A stretch of DNA of 64,000 bases from Coffea arabica (Eukaryota; Streptophyta; Magnoliopsida; Gentianales; Rubiaceae): the NCBI RefSeq assembly GCF_036785885.1, contig NC_092329.1, positions 7,316,001-7,380,000 on the forward strand, written 5' to 3'. Made by a program: the position numbers and the translations under genes. The notes beneath the pieces were generated by a model. It had not been told where the DNA came from. It saw only the letters and a list, made by a program, of their open reading frames with translations, and made no database searches. Positions 22,451-34,284 of this stretch are shown here, one piece after another. Each line of letters starts with the position of its first letter. Within the stretch, counting starts at the first letter, position 1.

Positions 22451-25400
22451 TGTGATACCCCAAATTTTAGGATACTATTTTTGTTTAGTCTCAAAGAAAG
22501 GATTACGGTTTCTTTATTTTATTTTGTCGTAAAACATTGTTTTATTTTAAAAAAAGACTAGAAACCTTACTTGTACTTTAAAACCCTAGTTTACTTGTGA
22601 CTAGCATGTTATGTTTAAATCCCTCATATTTGACTCAAAACCCTAATTTTATTCTATGAAATTGTAAAATTCATCACACTTTTCTTAAAATGCCCTTTTA
22701 TTTGGAAATTATTCTTTTACTATGGCCCTACTACTCAATCATTCCTCAATAAGTGCAAATGAATCTAGAAAGTAGGGTTTCACTATTCGTTTTCAAGATT
22801 GGAGCAAATTAGGGTTTTCGCGATTTTTTCGCCGGATGATTTTTCGGTACGGAGCAAGGATCAAATTTGGTGATTAAAAGTGACTTTCAGGTGAGAAATA
22901 ATATGTGATTAGATGCAATAATAAAAAGTTAGTGAATAGGAAGAAAAAAACCCTAGTACGGGTGATTTAAGGAAAATCGGCTCGAACCGACGGGTACCGT
23001 TTGTTACCGGGTAAACACACCATTTGACCTATACTTTATTACCTTAATCTTCTCATTTTATTTTAGCTAATTAACCCTCAAAATATCTCATACATCAGCC
23101 ACAATATTTGACCAAGAGAAATGAGAGAAAATGCTAGAAAGAAAACAAGTGTCAAGGCATCTATGGAAGTTGGACTTTGACCAACTTGTCTTAACCTTCA
23201 TAAAACAGAAATTTGACCAAAATTTCCTCATTTCTTCCCATTTTCTTAGTCTTGGCCGAAATTCTTGAGAGGAAAAATAAGAGAGGAAAAACTTCACGTT
23301 GCACCTCAATTTCAAGCCTCAATCTTGAGTTTCAACCTATAATCTTGCAAATTCCTCCACAAAAGTTGATCTCCAAGGAAGTTTAAGGGTTTTGGTGGAG
23401 TGATTTTGGGAAGAGGAAGGTCTTGGCAGCTTCTTGATATAGGGATTAAGGTGAATTTGGTAAGAAACTTCCCTCTACTTCTTATATGTGTGAACTAGAA
23501 GCTTAAAGTTATAGTTTTGATGGATTTATGGGGAAAATTTCATGGGTTAAATGGTATGTTGGGATGTTTAACTAGGGTTTATATTTTCAGCCTTGATTAT
23601 GGTTATCTACCTCTTAATTGATGTTATTGAGCTAGTAATTGGTGGGTTTGATGATAGAGCACTTGTTAGATACGAATTTATAGAGTAAAGGTGCAAATTT
23701 CAGAATTTGGAAACCAAGCTACCCTGTTCTGTCCGGTTTTAGTGCTCCATGTTAGAGGTCGAATTGGCCTTGGCTTAAAACATGAAAGTTGCAGGGAATG
23801 ACATTTTAGAGGTGCCTACAAAATTTCAGGTCAATCGGAGTAGTGTAGAATGAGAAAAGTCGAAATTACTATTGCTGTTCTGGTTTTACCTGAAATTGAG
23901 AAGTGCGTCGATAATGGGTTATTTTGATTGAGAATGCTTCCGAATTGGTTGTTGAGGTCTTCTGATGAAATGTAGCCCTGTTTCTTAGCTTTTAGCTGGT
24001 TTTAGAATTTCTGGATTTGGACTTATGTAGGCTGTTTTATGATGTTTACCCCAGAATGCGATTTGTGAATCTGTTTTTCCGGTTCTGTTGTAGTTTCTTG
24101 CATTTTTGACCTGGTTACACTCGAAACTGGACTGAGTGGCCTTCTTCAATATTGTAGCCTCTTATGTCCTGAATATATCTGCAAAATTTCCGGTCAAACG
24201 GATCTGTGTAGCTCGAGTTATAATCAAAACACTCGCACCTATTTTGTACCCTGAAATTGTGTACGTTTTGAATTTCAGCTTCTGACCGTGCATTTTTCCA
24301 TTTTGATCCCGTACTATCTGGGTGTCAACTCCTTCATAAGAAATGTAGATCTTGGTTTTGGATTCGAAATGGTATAAAGTGCGTCGAAATCCGAGTTCCG
24401 TAGCTTCCTTTATGACCAAAACAAGATCGATCGTCAGAACTGCCTTGAATCTGGACAGTTCTGATGGGTACTTTGGCACTCAATTTTCGTTCTGTTCTGA
24501 GTAGATTCAAGTCTTGGCGAAAACATCAAAGTTTTAGCCTTATGTCTCAGCTTTTTAATGCCTTTGAAATTTCTTGATTTAGATTTGTGAGCTGGGAGTT
24601 ATGGTCCAGCAAACATACCCTGTTCGTTACTCAAGAGTGCGAATTTCTGAAACGATTTTCCATACTTTCGACCTATTTCTGTTCAGATCCGGATTTAGGT
24701 GTCTTCATGAAAATTGTAGCCCTTCCTCTTAGCTTCGTAACGGTACCTCATGTACCTTGATCCGACATTCCTAGCCTAACTTTTGATCAAAACGGTTTGA
24801 GAAGGCAGATTTAGCCATTTCCGTTTGCCGTTCCGCGCGGGTGCGTGCGCCCGTTTTGCCGTTTCCGCACTTGCATGTGCCGATTTTGCCATTTTGCTTG
24901 TTTTAAGTATGTTAGTAGCCGTTTGTGATATATTGTGACACAATCTTCAATTTCAGACGGTGGTGAGTTAGGTGGTGCCGGTGGGGCCTACTAGCTATTC
25001 CTCGCGGCAAGAATTTCGTACTTTTGCTCTTTTGTTCGTTGTGTAAGTATTCAGGCCGCTCTTGTGTGTTAGTTGCTTATGTGTTTCGATATGTATGAAG
25101 AGGGTACCTAGGCGAGGGTGTACTTTATCGCACTCGACCTAAACCCTAACTTGCGCACATATTTGTACATGGCTTGTGTATATGAGCAATTTTGGAACTA
25201 AAACCCTTGAGCTTGTAGCTCAGGGTGACTTTTGAATAATTTTGTGAAGTTTGTGAGTTTGGGGTTGATCTTCCGACCTAGATGGACTATTCGAGCCGGT
25301 CAGGACTTGGTCGAAGCCAGTCCAACTTAGTCTGGGGTCACCAAGTTTGTGAATCCGGTTCACCGAGAATGTGGACCAAGTTTGTGACCCGAGCTTGTGA

Positions 25401-26099
25401 CTCAAGCTCAAGTTTGTGATTTCGTTCGCTCGAGCAAGTTTGTGAGGTGACTGGCTAGAGAGGGTGATAAGGTGTACGGTGGGAGAACAAGTGGAGTTCT
25501 ACGAACCATTATTTGTGGTCGACGGAGTGTCGGCAGGAGATCATACATGGCACATGAATTGGCTTTGGAGCCACCTGTATCCTTATTATGTGATGTTATT
25601 TTTTTGTTTTTGCTTTACTCTTAATGTGTAATTGTTAATATGTGAGATTTACGTTTTTACCCCTGTTTACTTACTAAGCATATAGCTTACCCCTTTCCTT
25701 TTGTTTTCCTTAGCAGGGGCCGACGCGGGGACTTTTGACACATACCCTAGTATAGTTAGGTTTGTTTATAATAGTCGGACAGCTAGGATGTTTGTTTTTG
25801 TTTTGGTGATTTGTATAAGGATCCTCCATAGGGCTCGTGGCGAAGGAAGGCTTGTTGTGATTTTATTGTTGTGGAAATTCCTCTTGTATAATAATGGGGA
25901 TCATGGATCCGAGTGGCGCAGTGGAAGCGTGGACGCTTCGCTTTTGATGTGTAATTCTTGGAGATTTATATTGTAATATTTGAGGTTTACTCTTGTAATT
26001 CATTTGAGGATTGTAATGAACGACTGAGTCCCGGCGAGAGTTGGGCAGGCGACCCGCCGAACCCTGGGGTACGCCCTAGGGGGAGGTGGGACCGTCACA
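22451..26099 (+). repeat. 3' LTR of the long-LTR element
   Basis: 3649 bp, near-identical partner of 18032-21678. It ends directly at the second CATCC target duplication, after which the interrupted UGT exon resumes. Confidence 0.9.
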
Positions 26100-26175
26100 C
26101 ATCCACTATGAGTTAAGAATCCTCCGACAAAAGGGTGCTTAAGAACTTTCTCTTGAGAACACCAACTTGCAAACA

Positions 26176-28037
26176 TGTTGGGATTCAAGTGCGGAACAAA
26201 TAACTATTGAAATATCAAGACACAATAATTCAATGACAAATGAAACACAAATATGAAAGATAACGACATACAATATTTAACATAATCGACTTCATCGTTG
26301 AATCTACGTCCACAGAGAGAATACTAATTCTTTATTATAAGAGGAAAACTCTATACAAGAATATAATTTGAACCCAATCTCAACCCTTATGTACTATCTT
26401 TCATCTCCCAATAACCCTCTCTCATCCTATGTTTAAGACTACATGTCATTCTTGTGTGCCCATTGTGCATCAATATGTAATATGTTAACCCATCTATTTA
26501 TAAAAAATATTAGTTAGCCAAAAATCAAATAATAACAGAAAATCAATACTAATTCCTAAACTTGTATAAAATAGAAAATAACTTCTAAATCCTAAACAAA
26601 ATAGAAAATTTCTTGATTACTACTTTAAGTAACTAAAATCAATTAGAAAACTAGTTACTTCCACACAAATTAAGAAACTTATCTAAAAAAATTAAATCAA
26701 TTTCCTACAAATCTCCACTTCGATGAATATTTTTTTTAAGAAGCATTTGCCTTCAATTATCAAACACATATCCGAATCAATACAGTCTTGACATTCAATT
26801 GATTCAATCGACAATTGAATAAGTGTAGTTACTCTAAGTCCAACATCCTGTTGACTCGTGAGAAGGTGTCTCAATTTACCATCTTCCTTCATAGGATTTT
26901 TTCTTACCACCACTTGCAACTCGAAATCCCCTTCTGTGAGTTATATTTCTAACCATTGAGAAAATCAAATGATAAAATCACCATACTTCTTCCTATTCTC
27001 AGAACTGTCTTGCCAAATGTGGTTTTCAATACTCCACCTATTACATAAAACTCGTAGCCATCAGAGTTTTCTTGTGTTTGAAAATTAGATCCCTTCAATT
27101 CTTTAGAACACATGTCACGCCATTTAAAGAACATAATCCAAATAAAAAAAATCATCTGGGATGAAATATCAACCGTTAGAATTGCGAGAATATCTCCACC
27201 GGTTCATGTCCAAAATTAATATTGGATTTCACATTTTTCTTGACTCTTGAATCACCTGGCTAAATTCACCATCAAATGTTTTCATGTTTTTCGATTTTTC
27301 ATTTTTCACCCCCAATACTTTTTGTCAAACTCTTGAAACAAGGATATCATTCATTAAAATTTTCAATTGGCAACCGACACCAATATACTTGATCTCAATA
27401 ATCAACTAGGATCCAACGATAAACCCCGCTTTGATACCAATTTTTTAAGATTCAAGTGTTTGTGAACAATCCAATCTCACAATCAAACTTTGATATCACT
27501 TGTTAGAATCCAAACGCGGAACAAACAACAATTGAGATATCAAGTACACAACAATTTAGTGATAAATAAGTCATAAGTATGAATGATAAACGATATACAA
27601 TATCTAACGTGGTTCGATTCATCATTAAACCTACATCCACAGAGAGAATATCCATTCTTTATTATGAGAGGAAAACCCTATATAAGAATACAATTTAAAC
27701 CCAAATCCAACCCTTATATATCATCTCTCGTCTTCCAAGAATCTTTTCTCATCCTATGTATAAGGTTACATGTCGCCATTATATGTTCATTATGTGTCAC
27801 TTTATAGTATGCCAACTCACCTATTAATAGAGAATATTAGTTAGCTAAAAATCAAATAATAACAGGAACCAATGCTAATTCTTAAACTTGTACAGAATAG
27901 GAAATAACTTCTAAATTCTAAACAAAATAGGAATTTCCTTGCCTATTGCTTTAAGTAATTAAAACTAATTAGAAAATTAGTTATTTCCATACAAATTAAG
28001 AAACCTATCTAAAACAAATTAAACCAATTTTCTAACA
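26176..28037 (-). mobile_element. Small non-autonomous LTR element in UGT pseudogene E
   Basis: 1862 bp with two LTRs of about 535 bp (26176-26709 and 27501-28037) and a 0.8-kb non-coding middle. Orientation is minus: next to the right LTR the minus strand has a degenerate tRNA-Met-type primer site, and next to the left LTR a purine tract. The LTRs are clearly diverged, so this is an older insertion than the long-LTR element. A copy sits at the identical UGT position in pseudogene F. It carries no coding genes and is copia-like only by the look of its termini. Confidence 0.8.
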
Positions 28038-28303
28038 AAAAACATGCATCTTTCCTTGGTTTCTTCAAGAAACTCACTCGGAAGAATAGCTAAATCGCCT
28101 GAAACAAGGTCAGGCCTTGAAATCCAAAAAAAGTCTTGTTTACTATTAGCAAGTCCCCATGCAAATTCGACTAGTTGCTCAGGTGTCATAATAGCAATGC
28201 TTCCAAAGTTGACATAAACCATCGAGTTTGGATCTTTCGAATCAGACATTCAGGTTCTTCTTTCCAAACATTTGATCCAATTTCTTTCAAATTCTTATCC
28301 TTA

Positions 28304-28913
28304 ACTGTTGAAAATAGTTAGTGATGAACCCCACATCGAAAAGACATGAAGAATAGAAGAGGTTTATAATCAAGTGCACACCTATTCAAATCAATTTGGA
28401 TAATAGAAAATTTTGGAGGAAAACTTCAAAATTTCACATGCATTTGTCCTGTTGACTATTAAATTAAAAAATAAATTTAATGGTCAAAAGATTGGCACTT
28501 GGGCACTTGGGGCTCTTGGATCTTAAGAACCGAAATTAATTTTAATTAATTTCATTTTAATATTTCTTCCTAACTAAACGATTTTCGTTTAAGGGTCGCA
28601 TCTAATGATACAACACATACAACCATTTACGTGTCTATTCGTTTTGAAAAGGTACCTATTCATAAAGAAATACGTATCTAAAAGACATGACGTTTCTCTT
28701 GGGGTATCTGAACGTTATAAATAATAGTGTCCAGATAACAGAGGCCACACTTTACTTTTTTACTACTCTTCTATTTTAGTTCAAAACAATATTCTGTAAA
28801 TCGTTTTGGGAGAGTTTTTGCATACTACTGTGTGAAAATTCTGGTTGGCTTTGTTATTTCTAAAGGGAATTGCTGCAAACCCGGTAGTATGCAATCTCTT
28901 TGCACTTCTGTAA
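28304..28913. mobile_element. LTR-like fragment at the broken edge of pseudogene E
   Basis: UGT homology stops at about 28303 and a sequence beginning TGTTGAAAATAGTTAGTG starts, which looks like an LTR terminus. It contains a TATA-like TTATAAATAA near 28714. The right limit is set by the R1 repeat at 28914. No second LTR or target duplication was found, so it may be a solo or truncated LTR, or something else. Confidence 0.35.
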
Positions 28914-29060
28914 GGAGGATTTGTGCACTCAAGGCAAAGGCGTGAAGTTTCTGACAACGTTCGTAACGCGCCTTAACGTGCTCAAGGTAAAGTTTCTAGA
29001 ACGCACATAAATAAAAGCTCATCTGCAAATGGGCGTATGTTCCCCATTTATTCAAGTATA
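28914..29060 (+). repeat. Dispersed repeat R1, complete-looking copy
   Basis: GGAGGATTTGTGCACTCAAG through AAAGGCGTGAAGTTTCTGAC, GTGCTCAAGGTAAAG, GAACGCACATAAATAAAAGC and GCAAATGGGCGTATGTTCC. This contiguous copy is the reference for the split copies at 10.2 kb (MITE insertion) and 56.4 kb (LINE insertion). Confidence 0.7.
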
Positions 29061-29429
29061 AAACTACACCCGTGTTTCTAATAATATCAAATCTGATTAA
29101 ACACTGGTTAATAGTAAATTCTTAAATACATTTAGTGGTCAAAGTAAATTCTTGAATATATACTATGAACACATATCAAATTGCCTTTGCACCTTCGAAC
29201 TCTGGTCAATGAGATGCCAAAGCACATTCATCAATCAGTTACAAATATGATAGAAATATTGCAGCAAACAACGGATCAGCAATGAAAAATATTAAACAAG
29301 AAATAAAGAACTCAAGAAGCATTTTTGAAAACGAACAATGCATTACGAGTGATTAAAAAGAAAATCTCTAACCCAGTCCAAATTCAACGAGTCGAAGAAC
29401 AACTCTTTAGATTCACGGTTCTTGATGTT

Positions 29430-32274
29430 TCAAATGCTTGGATTGAGAAGCACTTGATGAATCAAATTCTCAAGATTTGAGTTAGAATCTGTCACAGCCA
29501 TTTCTGCCAGTTTTTTCCAGTCCATGGCTTTCTTCTTCATTTCCTTGCCCTTCTCTCCAGCCATTAACTCGCTAACAAGCCTTTCAATTTCATCCCTCTT
29601 GACATTATTGTCTATCTCCATTCCAATACCCCATTTAGTGCAGCAAAACCAGCAATTTGTTTGTTGATCAGCAAAAAATGGCCAGCAGATCATAGGCACC
29701 CCATAACTAATACTTTCGACTGTGGAATTCCACCCACTATGAGTTAAGAATCCTCCAACAGCAGGATGGCTGAGAACTTTCTCTTGAGGGCACCAGCCTG
29801 CAAACATGCTTCTTTCTTTGGTTTCTTCAAGAAACTCACTTGGCAGAATAGCAGAACTGCCTGAGACAATATCTGGCCTTAAAATCCACAAAAAGTTTCG
29901 TTTGCTATTAGCGAGTCCCCAAGCAAATTCGACTAGTTGCTCAGGTGTCATAACAGCAATGCTTCCAAAGTTGGCATAAACCACAGAGTTTGGATCTTTC
30001 GAATCAAGCCATTCAAGGCATTCTGGCTCTTCCTTCCAGAGATTTGATTGAACATCAGTTAAAGACTTATCATGCACATGATTCTCAAGGAAGTGTAGTG
30101 GTCCAATGGTGTAAATTGGAGGAAGATAAGATGAAAGTGCATCTAATACACCATGTTCGAGTTGTTGATAGGTGTTTATAATGATGGCAGAAGCCTTTCT
30201 AGCTCTCTGAGTTTCTTGCATGCCGAATTTCACCATAAAATCATCGGGATTCGTGGTTCGTAAGAAGCTTGGAAGATCCTTCAAGCGTATACCCTCTAAT
30301 CCTGGAATCCAATCTAGAACAGCATCTAGATATCCATTTGTCAAATAACTGGCATCTGCAAGCATAAGATGTACGACACCAAGTATCATCAGAATCATTC
30401 AAGGGCTTGGGGGCAGTGCAAAATTTGATGCTTTTTACAGTCATATTCTTGAAAAACAAATATTTTCCAACTCAGTTAAAAGAAAAAAAAATCTTACACT
30501 TTCTTATTCATTAAATTAAATTTTGACTACAAAGTCAATGTTATGCGCCCGCCAATGAGTATATGAAGTAAACCACAAAAAAAAAATTGTGAGAAGACTA
30601 CTGACAGTGCTTGAAGAAACAATATTTGAGCTTAATCCACAGAAACAAGAAAAGGGATTGAGGTTTGATCTCCTTGTGAGGTACCTCGCAGTGGTCCTTC
30701 TCCACTTGGGTTTCCTCCTGAAATATCTTCTCTAAATGTCTCCAAAATTTTCACACCACCCGCTCCACGACCCATCCTAGCGAATGGCCTACCTCGCTCA
30801 CCCTGTTCTGACCTTTGACTTTCAAGAGATGCACCCCTTTTCTTTACATGGGAGATCTTCACTTGTGGCGTTGCAATTTCTGTCCTTTGAGCTTTCTCCG
30901 GAACCCCCATAGAAGTAGTGCTTTGTGTCATTGCTAAGGTCTCCTCGGAAATTCCTTCTTATTTCCTTTTTAGCTCTATGTTCTTGTGCAAGAGCTCAAT
31001 TTTCTCCGAATACTAGTGTTTCCATCGCCCTTCCTAGTACTCGGCTAGTCTCCTTTGGACCTCTATTCATCTCGAAGAATTGCGATTTTCTTATACATAT
31101 TAACCCAATGTGCCATCTCACGGAGTCGCTGGAACTCAGATAATAGCCTGCCAGGCAAAACAATGGGTCATAGTAAGTTCCTAAGTACAAGCGGCATTCT
31201 CGGTCCTTGTCTTTGTTCAGCTATTGTTTCCCTTTCTTCTCTTGGCTCTTGGGCTCGCTTAGTTCCACGGCCACGACCATGTCCACGGCTACGTCTCCCG
31301 TCCATATATATATTTTTCCCCCCATACCCTTTTTTTTTTCTCTCTCTCTTTTCCAAAAAGTATTTTAATGGATAAATGCAGGAAGTTGATTAAAGTAACT
31401 TAAATTCTAGCACACCAAATACACAAATAGACATATGCACACATAACACACCATATATCAAAAAGACAGATGGTCAAATACACACATACATATCAAATTA
31501 GACAGATAATCATATACACAAGTACACAAACAAATTATATATATGTCACGTTAAGTGGTTTCTTAAAAAATCCAGATGGGTGTATAGTATAACTGTTTGG
31601 TCCGATGGTGGTTTAGTCATCACCGACCCCTCTTAGACCCAGTTGGGTCTCCCCCTTAGATTATGATAATGTAGAATTCTATATATAAAGTAACGATTAA
31701 AAAAAAATTTAACACTTTTACACTGACAAAAATTATTTTATTAAGAATTAGTACCTTTGAGTGGTATGATACCCTTTTCCATAAGCTTGGCATACTGGAA
31801 GTACCCCAAGTAGGAACATGCACTGGCGGTCCAAAAAAGAACTTCAGGGATGCTTAGTTCTTCAGCAGCTGCAAGAGTGAAGGTCATTATTGCATCAGAA
31901 ACTATGCAAGAAACTGGGGGTACTTTCGAGGAAGATGTATCGTTGAGTTCAGCAAGTAGCTCCCTGAAGGGACCTAAGCAAGTTCTATCGACAGATTCAC
32001 AAAGGGTTGGAGCATCTTGGGTAGCATCGACATCTGAAGGCGGAAGTCCATCAGGAATGGCTTTAAATTGGAAATCAGGCAATCCGTTGAGGGCATCAGG
32101 ACCTCTGGATTTAAGCCAGCGCCTGTGGTTGAATTCTGTGTTGACAAAGGTGATGTGGAAACCATTGTGATGGAGGAGCTTGGCTAGCTTCAGCATGGGG
32201 TTTATGTGGCCTTGAGCTGCCGCTGGTATGCAGACTGCATGAGGCTTCTTCTCTAATAGAGCAATGGAACCCAT
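29430..32274 (-). CDS. UGT85A: UGT85A-type glucosyltransferase, copy B (7-deoxyloganetin glucosyltransferase-like)
   Basis: Exons 32274-31755 (520 nt) and 30355-29430 (926 nt) encode 481 residues, the same plan as copy A and about 95% identical to it by eye. The family motif QGHINPML with the catalytic His, Asp in SCIVSDA, and a complete PSPG box starting [15 protein letters not shown] are all present, and no stop or frameshift is seen. Its 1399-bp intron is about 1 kb longer than that of A because of an insertion at about 30628-31715; the splice sites are unaffected. A TATA box lies about 110 bp upstream. Likely a cytosolic UDP-glucose-dependent enzyme; the iridoid acceptor is inference from the family. 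Confidence 0.93.
30628..31715 (-). mobile_element. Unidentified insertion in the intron of UGT copy B
   Basis: Compared with the copy A intron, about 1.09 kb is extra here, between CTTGAAGAAACAATATT and ACACTGACAAAAATTATTTT. It contains minus-strand open stretches rich in Arg and Gly ([19 protein letters not shown]) and a basic hydrophilic one at 30632-30931. These could be remnants of a retroelement gag or a captured exon; I cannot tell which. No clear terminal repeats or target duplications were found. Confidence 0.4.
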
Positions 32275-32380
32275 TCAGTTCTTCTTGCGTGGGAATTTGA
32301 ACAGATTAAATGGAAATTGTTAATGGGATTTATGAGGCTTTGGGGTTGGAACGATTGCAAAGTTGATGAAAAGGTAGCTT

Positions 32381-32390
32381 CATTTATATA
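32381..32390 (-). promoter_or_regulatory. TATA box of UGT copy B
   Basis: TATATAAATG on the minus strand, 107-116 bp upstream of the ATG, identical in sequence and spacing to that of copy A. Confidence 0.65.
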
Positions 32391-33043
32391 GACGGAGTCG
32401 ATCAGTGGCAAAGCACTGCTGCAGTAATATTTTTCGGGCTGGGTCTACGGTCTACCGGAGAATATTCTTCCGCAGTGGCTTTCAAAATAACATCTGTTAA
32501 TAGTCATTAGTCTATGCTAGGAACACTTCTTTCTTCGTCCAAGGATTAAAATAATTGCTTGGACTTCTTCATTTTTTTCATCTACGTACTCAAGAAACCT
32601 CTGAGTAAGCTGGAACAAAACAAAATGGTGAATACAATATATATAATAAAGAAAAAAAATGACACTTGTGATCTACGTGCTTGCGTATTTATTATGGGAA
32701 AAAAGTGGCCGCTGCTGGAGTCATCACCAACACTAGAGGGTTACCTCCAATTCAAGAAATCAAAGTTAGATTTCTTTATCGTCCCAAAAAGGGGTTCAAT
32801 AATAAAATACTCCCTCCGTCCCATTGTTAATGTCATGTTTCACCTTTTTCATTGTCCCAAAATTAGAGTCACCCTACACTATTTTCCTTCTAACGTTCCG
32901 TCCTTGCCCTGCATGTGCTAGAAAATCCAAATAAATTTGGTGGGACCTGCTATTTATTATCCATTTGGAGAAGCAAGAGGAGTACGTGAGACTAACTCTT
33001 ACTTTATAAGGCCAATAATAGCGCGTGTCTCTAACATACAAAG

Positions 33044-34095
33044 CAATGTTTTAAAAATCGGACCGTTAATTGGACCGGTGAAGTGAAAGGGTCGAGGTTC
33101 AACCGGTCGGACCGGTTCAACATCGGTTCAATGAATTTTTTTAAAAATAATTTATATAAATATATATATGTACAAAATAAGACATGTAATGGACTAATTT
33201 AATATTTTATATGATGAAAAGTTTACTATTTTTTAATAACTTGGATTTTTAAAAATAAATTTTTTAAATTATAAGTTAAAACAAATAAATTTCATCTCAA
33301 TTTCAATTATATCTAAATCCAACCCCAAAATATCACAATATTTTGAAATTATACAAAATTCATGTCTCTGAGAATTTAGATATTATGAACTTAAATTTTA
33401 ATTTATGTTTTGGGATTTAGAGATTGCAATTTAAAAAAGAAAATTTGGAGTTCGAAGGAAGTCAAGAAAATCGAAAATAGAAATGTAAATTTGATAAGAA
33501 ACAAAAAATAAGATAAAAGTGAGTGGTTGTGGCATTAAATAATTTGGGTTAAAAAAATTCTTTTTAACTTTTTTCAATTTAATGGACAAAAATAAAATTA
33601 AAAGATGGAAGAAAATATCAATAAATTAAAAATAAAGAGGTTTGATTAAAAAGGGAGTGACAAAAGAAAAGAGGATAGAGAGAGAGAGAGAGAGTTGAAA
33701 ATTAAAAAGAAAGAGTCATGAGGGGATGAGATTTTGTAAGAAAAATGGAAAAAAGAAATATGAGTGTTTGTTTTATATAAATAAGTTATCAAAAAAAACT
33801 AATAAGATGTGATGGTGCAACGGTTAATACATTGGTCTTTTATTACAAAGGTCTTTGGTTCGAATCTTGATAGCTGCATTTTGCAAAACTTAAAAAAAAA
33901 AAAAAAAAAAAAAGAGGGAAAGCTGAAAACCGGAAAACCGCCAGTTCAATCCGGTTCGGCGGTTTTCACGGTTCAACCGGTTTTTGACCGGTTTTCTAGC
34001 AAAGTCAACAATGTCATTGAACCGGACCGGTGCCATGGCCGGTTCGCGGTTCAACCGGTCGAACCGGCCGGTCCGGTCCGATTTTCAAAACATTG
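33044..34095. mobile_element. hAT-like non-autonomous transposon nested in the Stowaway element
   Basis: The ends CAATGTTTTAAAAATCGGAC and TCCGATTTTCAAAACATTG are inverted, and a perfect 8-bp duplication ATACAAAG flanks them (33036-33043 and 34096-34103). An 8-bp target duplication is the hAT hallmark. The subterminal regions are dense in GGTTCAACCGG/GACCGG repeats on both sides, able to fold strongly. The interior is AT-rich and non-coding apart from a SINE-like segment. Confidence 0.8.
33806..33913 (+). mobile_element. tRNA-like/SINE-like segment with poly(A)
   Basis: ATGGTGCAACGGTTAA resembles a Pol III A box, TTGGTTCGAATCTTG a B box, and a run of about 23 A bases follows. This is the layout of a short tRNA-derived SINE. 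No target duplication was found, so it could also be a tRNA-like segment native to this hAT-like family. Confidence 0.45.
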
Positions 34096-34284
34096 ATACA
34101 AAGGGATGCTTTTGGTTAAGATGGGACCCACGAAATCATTACTCCATAAAAACACAAAATGCAGCTGACCATTGTACTTGCGACGGGGCAAATTTGGAAC
34201 AAAGGCTTGGCTGTCAATAATGATACCACTGTACATAAAAGGTTGCATTCCCTATAAACGTCTCTAATATTGGGACGGAGGGAG

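Larger units (their letters stand above)
18032..26099 (+). mobile_element. Non-autonomous LTR retrotransposon with very long LTRs
   Basis: The element is 8068 bp with 5-bp target duplications CATCC (18027-18031 and 26100-26104). The LTRs are 18032-21678 and 22451-26099, both starting TGT.ATACCCC and ending CCGTCACA. The internal region is only 772 bp, with a tRNA-Met primer-binding site after the 5' LTR and a purine-rich stretch (GAAGAATGGGAGAT) before the 3' LTR. No gag or pol is present, so it must have been moved by a helper element. The terminus and primer site resemble Ty3/gypsy Del/Tekay elements (inference). The LTRs differ by roughly 1% by eye, which suggests an insertion within about the last million years. 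It is inserted in UGT pseudogene E. Confidence 0.9.
17700..28303 (-). pseudogene. UGT85A pseudogene, copy E, split by two LTR elements
   Basis: Three pieces of one exon 2 remain on the minus strand. 28303-28038 covers [16 protein letters not shown] to [11 protein letters not shown]. 26175-26100 covers [20 protein letters not shown]. 18031-17726 covers the end of the PSPG box to the C-terminus LLNPRH. Exon 1 and about the first 100 codons of exon 2 are missing; the upstream piece stops at a foreign sequence near 28304. A TGA replaces the Trp codon of the NCWFCC motif (17945-17947), and copy F has the same stop. The small LTR element sits at the same base as in F, so E and F descend from one already dead gene. 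The larger LTR element then entered only E. Confidence 0.9.
32810..34284. mobile_element. Stowaway-type (Tc1/mariner) MITE carrying a nested insertion
   Basis: The left end CTCCCTCCGTCCCA and right end TGGGACGGAGGGAG are perfect inverted repeats, flanked by TA on both sides (32808-32809 and 34285-34286). The length without the nested hAT-like element is about 0.42 kb. It lies upstream of copy B and is absent from the matching region upstream of copy A, so it arrived after A and B separated. Confidence 0.85.

Noticed and set aside
31310-31350. Poly-pyrimidine and CT-rich run in the intron insertion of copy B, possible microsatellite or polypurine tract
   Set aside because: No neighbouring LTR or regular repeat unit could be identified.
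33809-34096. Open frame through the GACCGGTT-rich end of the hAT-like element
   Set aside because: It reads through a poly(A) run and terminal repeats of a non-autonomous element, so it is not a gene.
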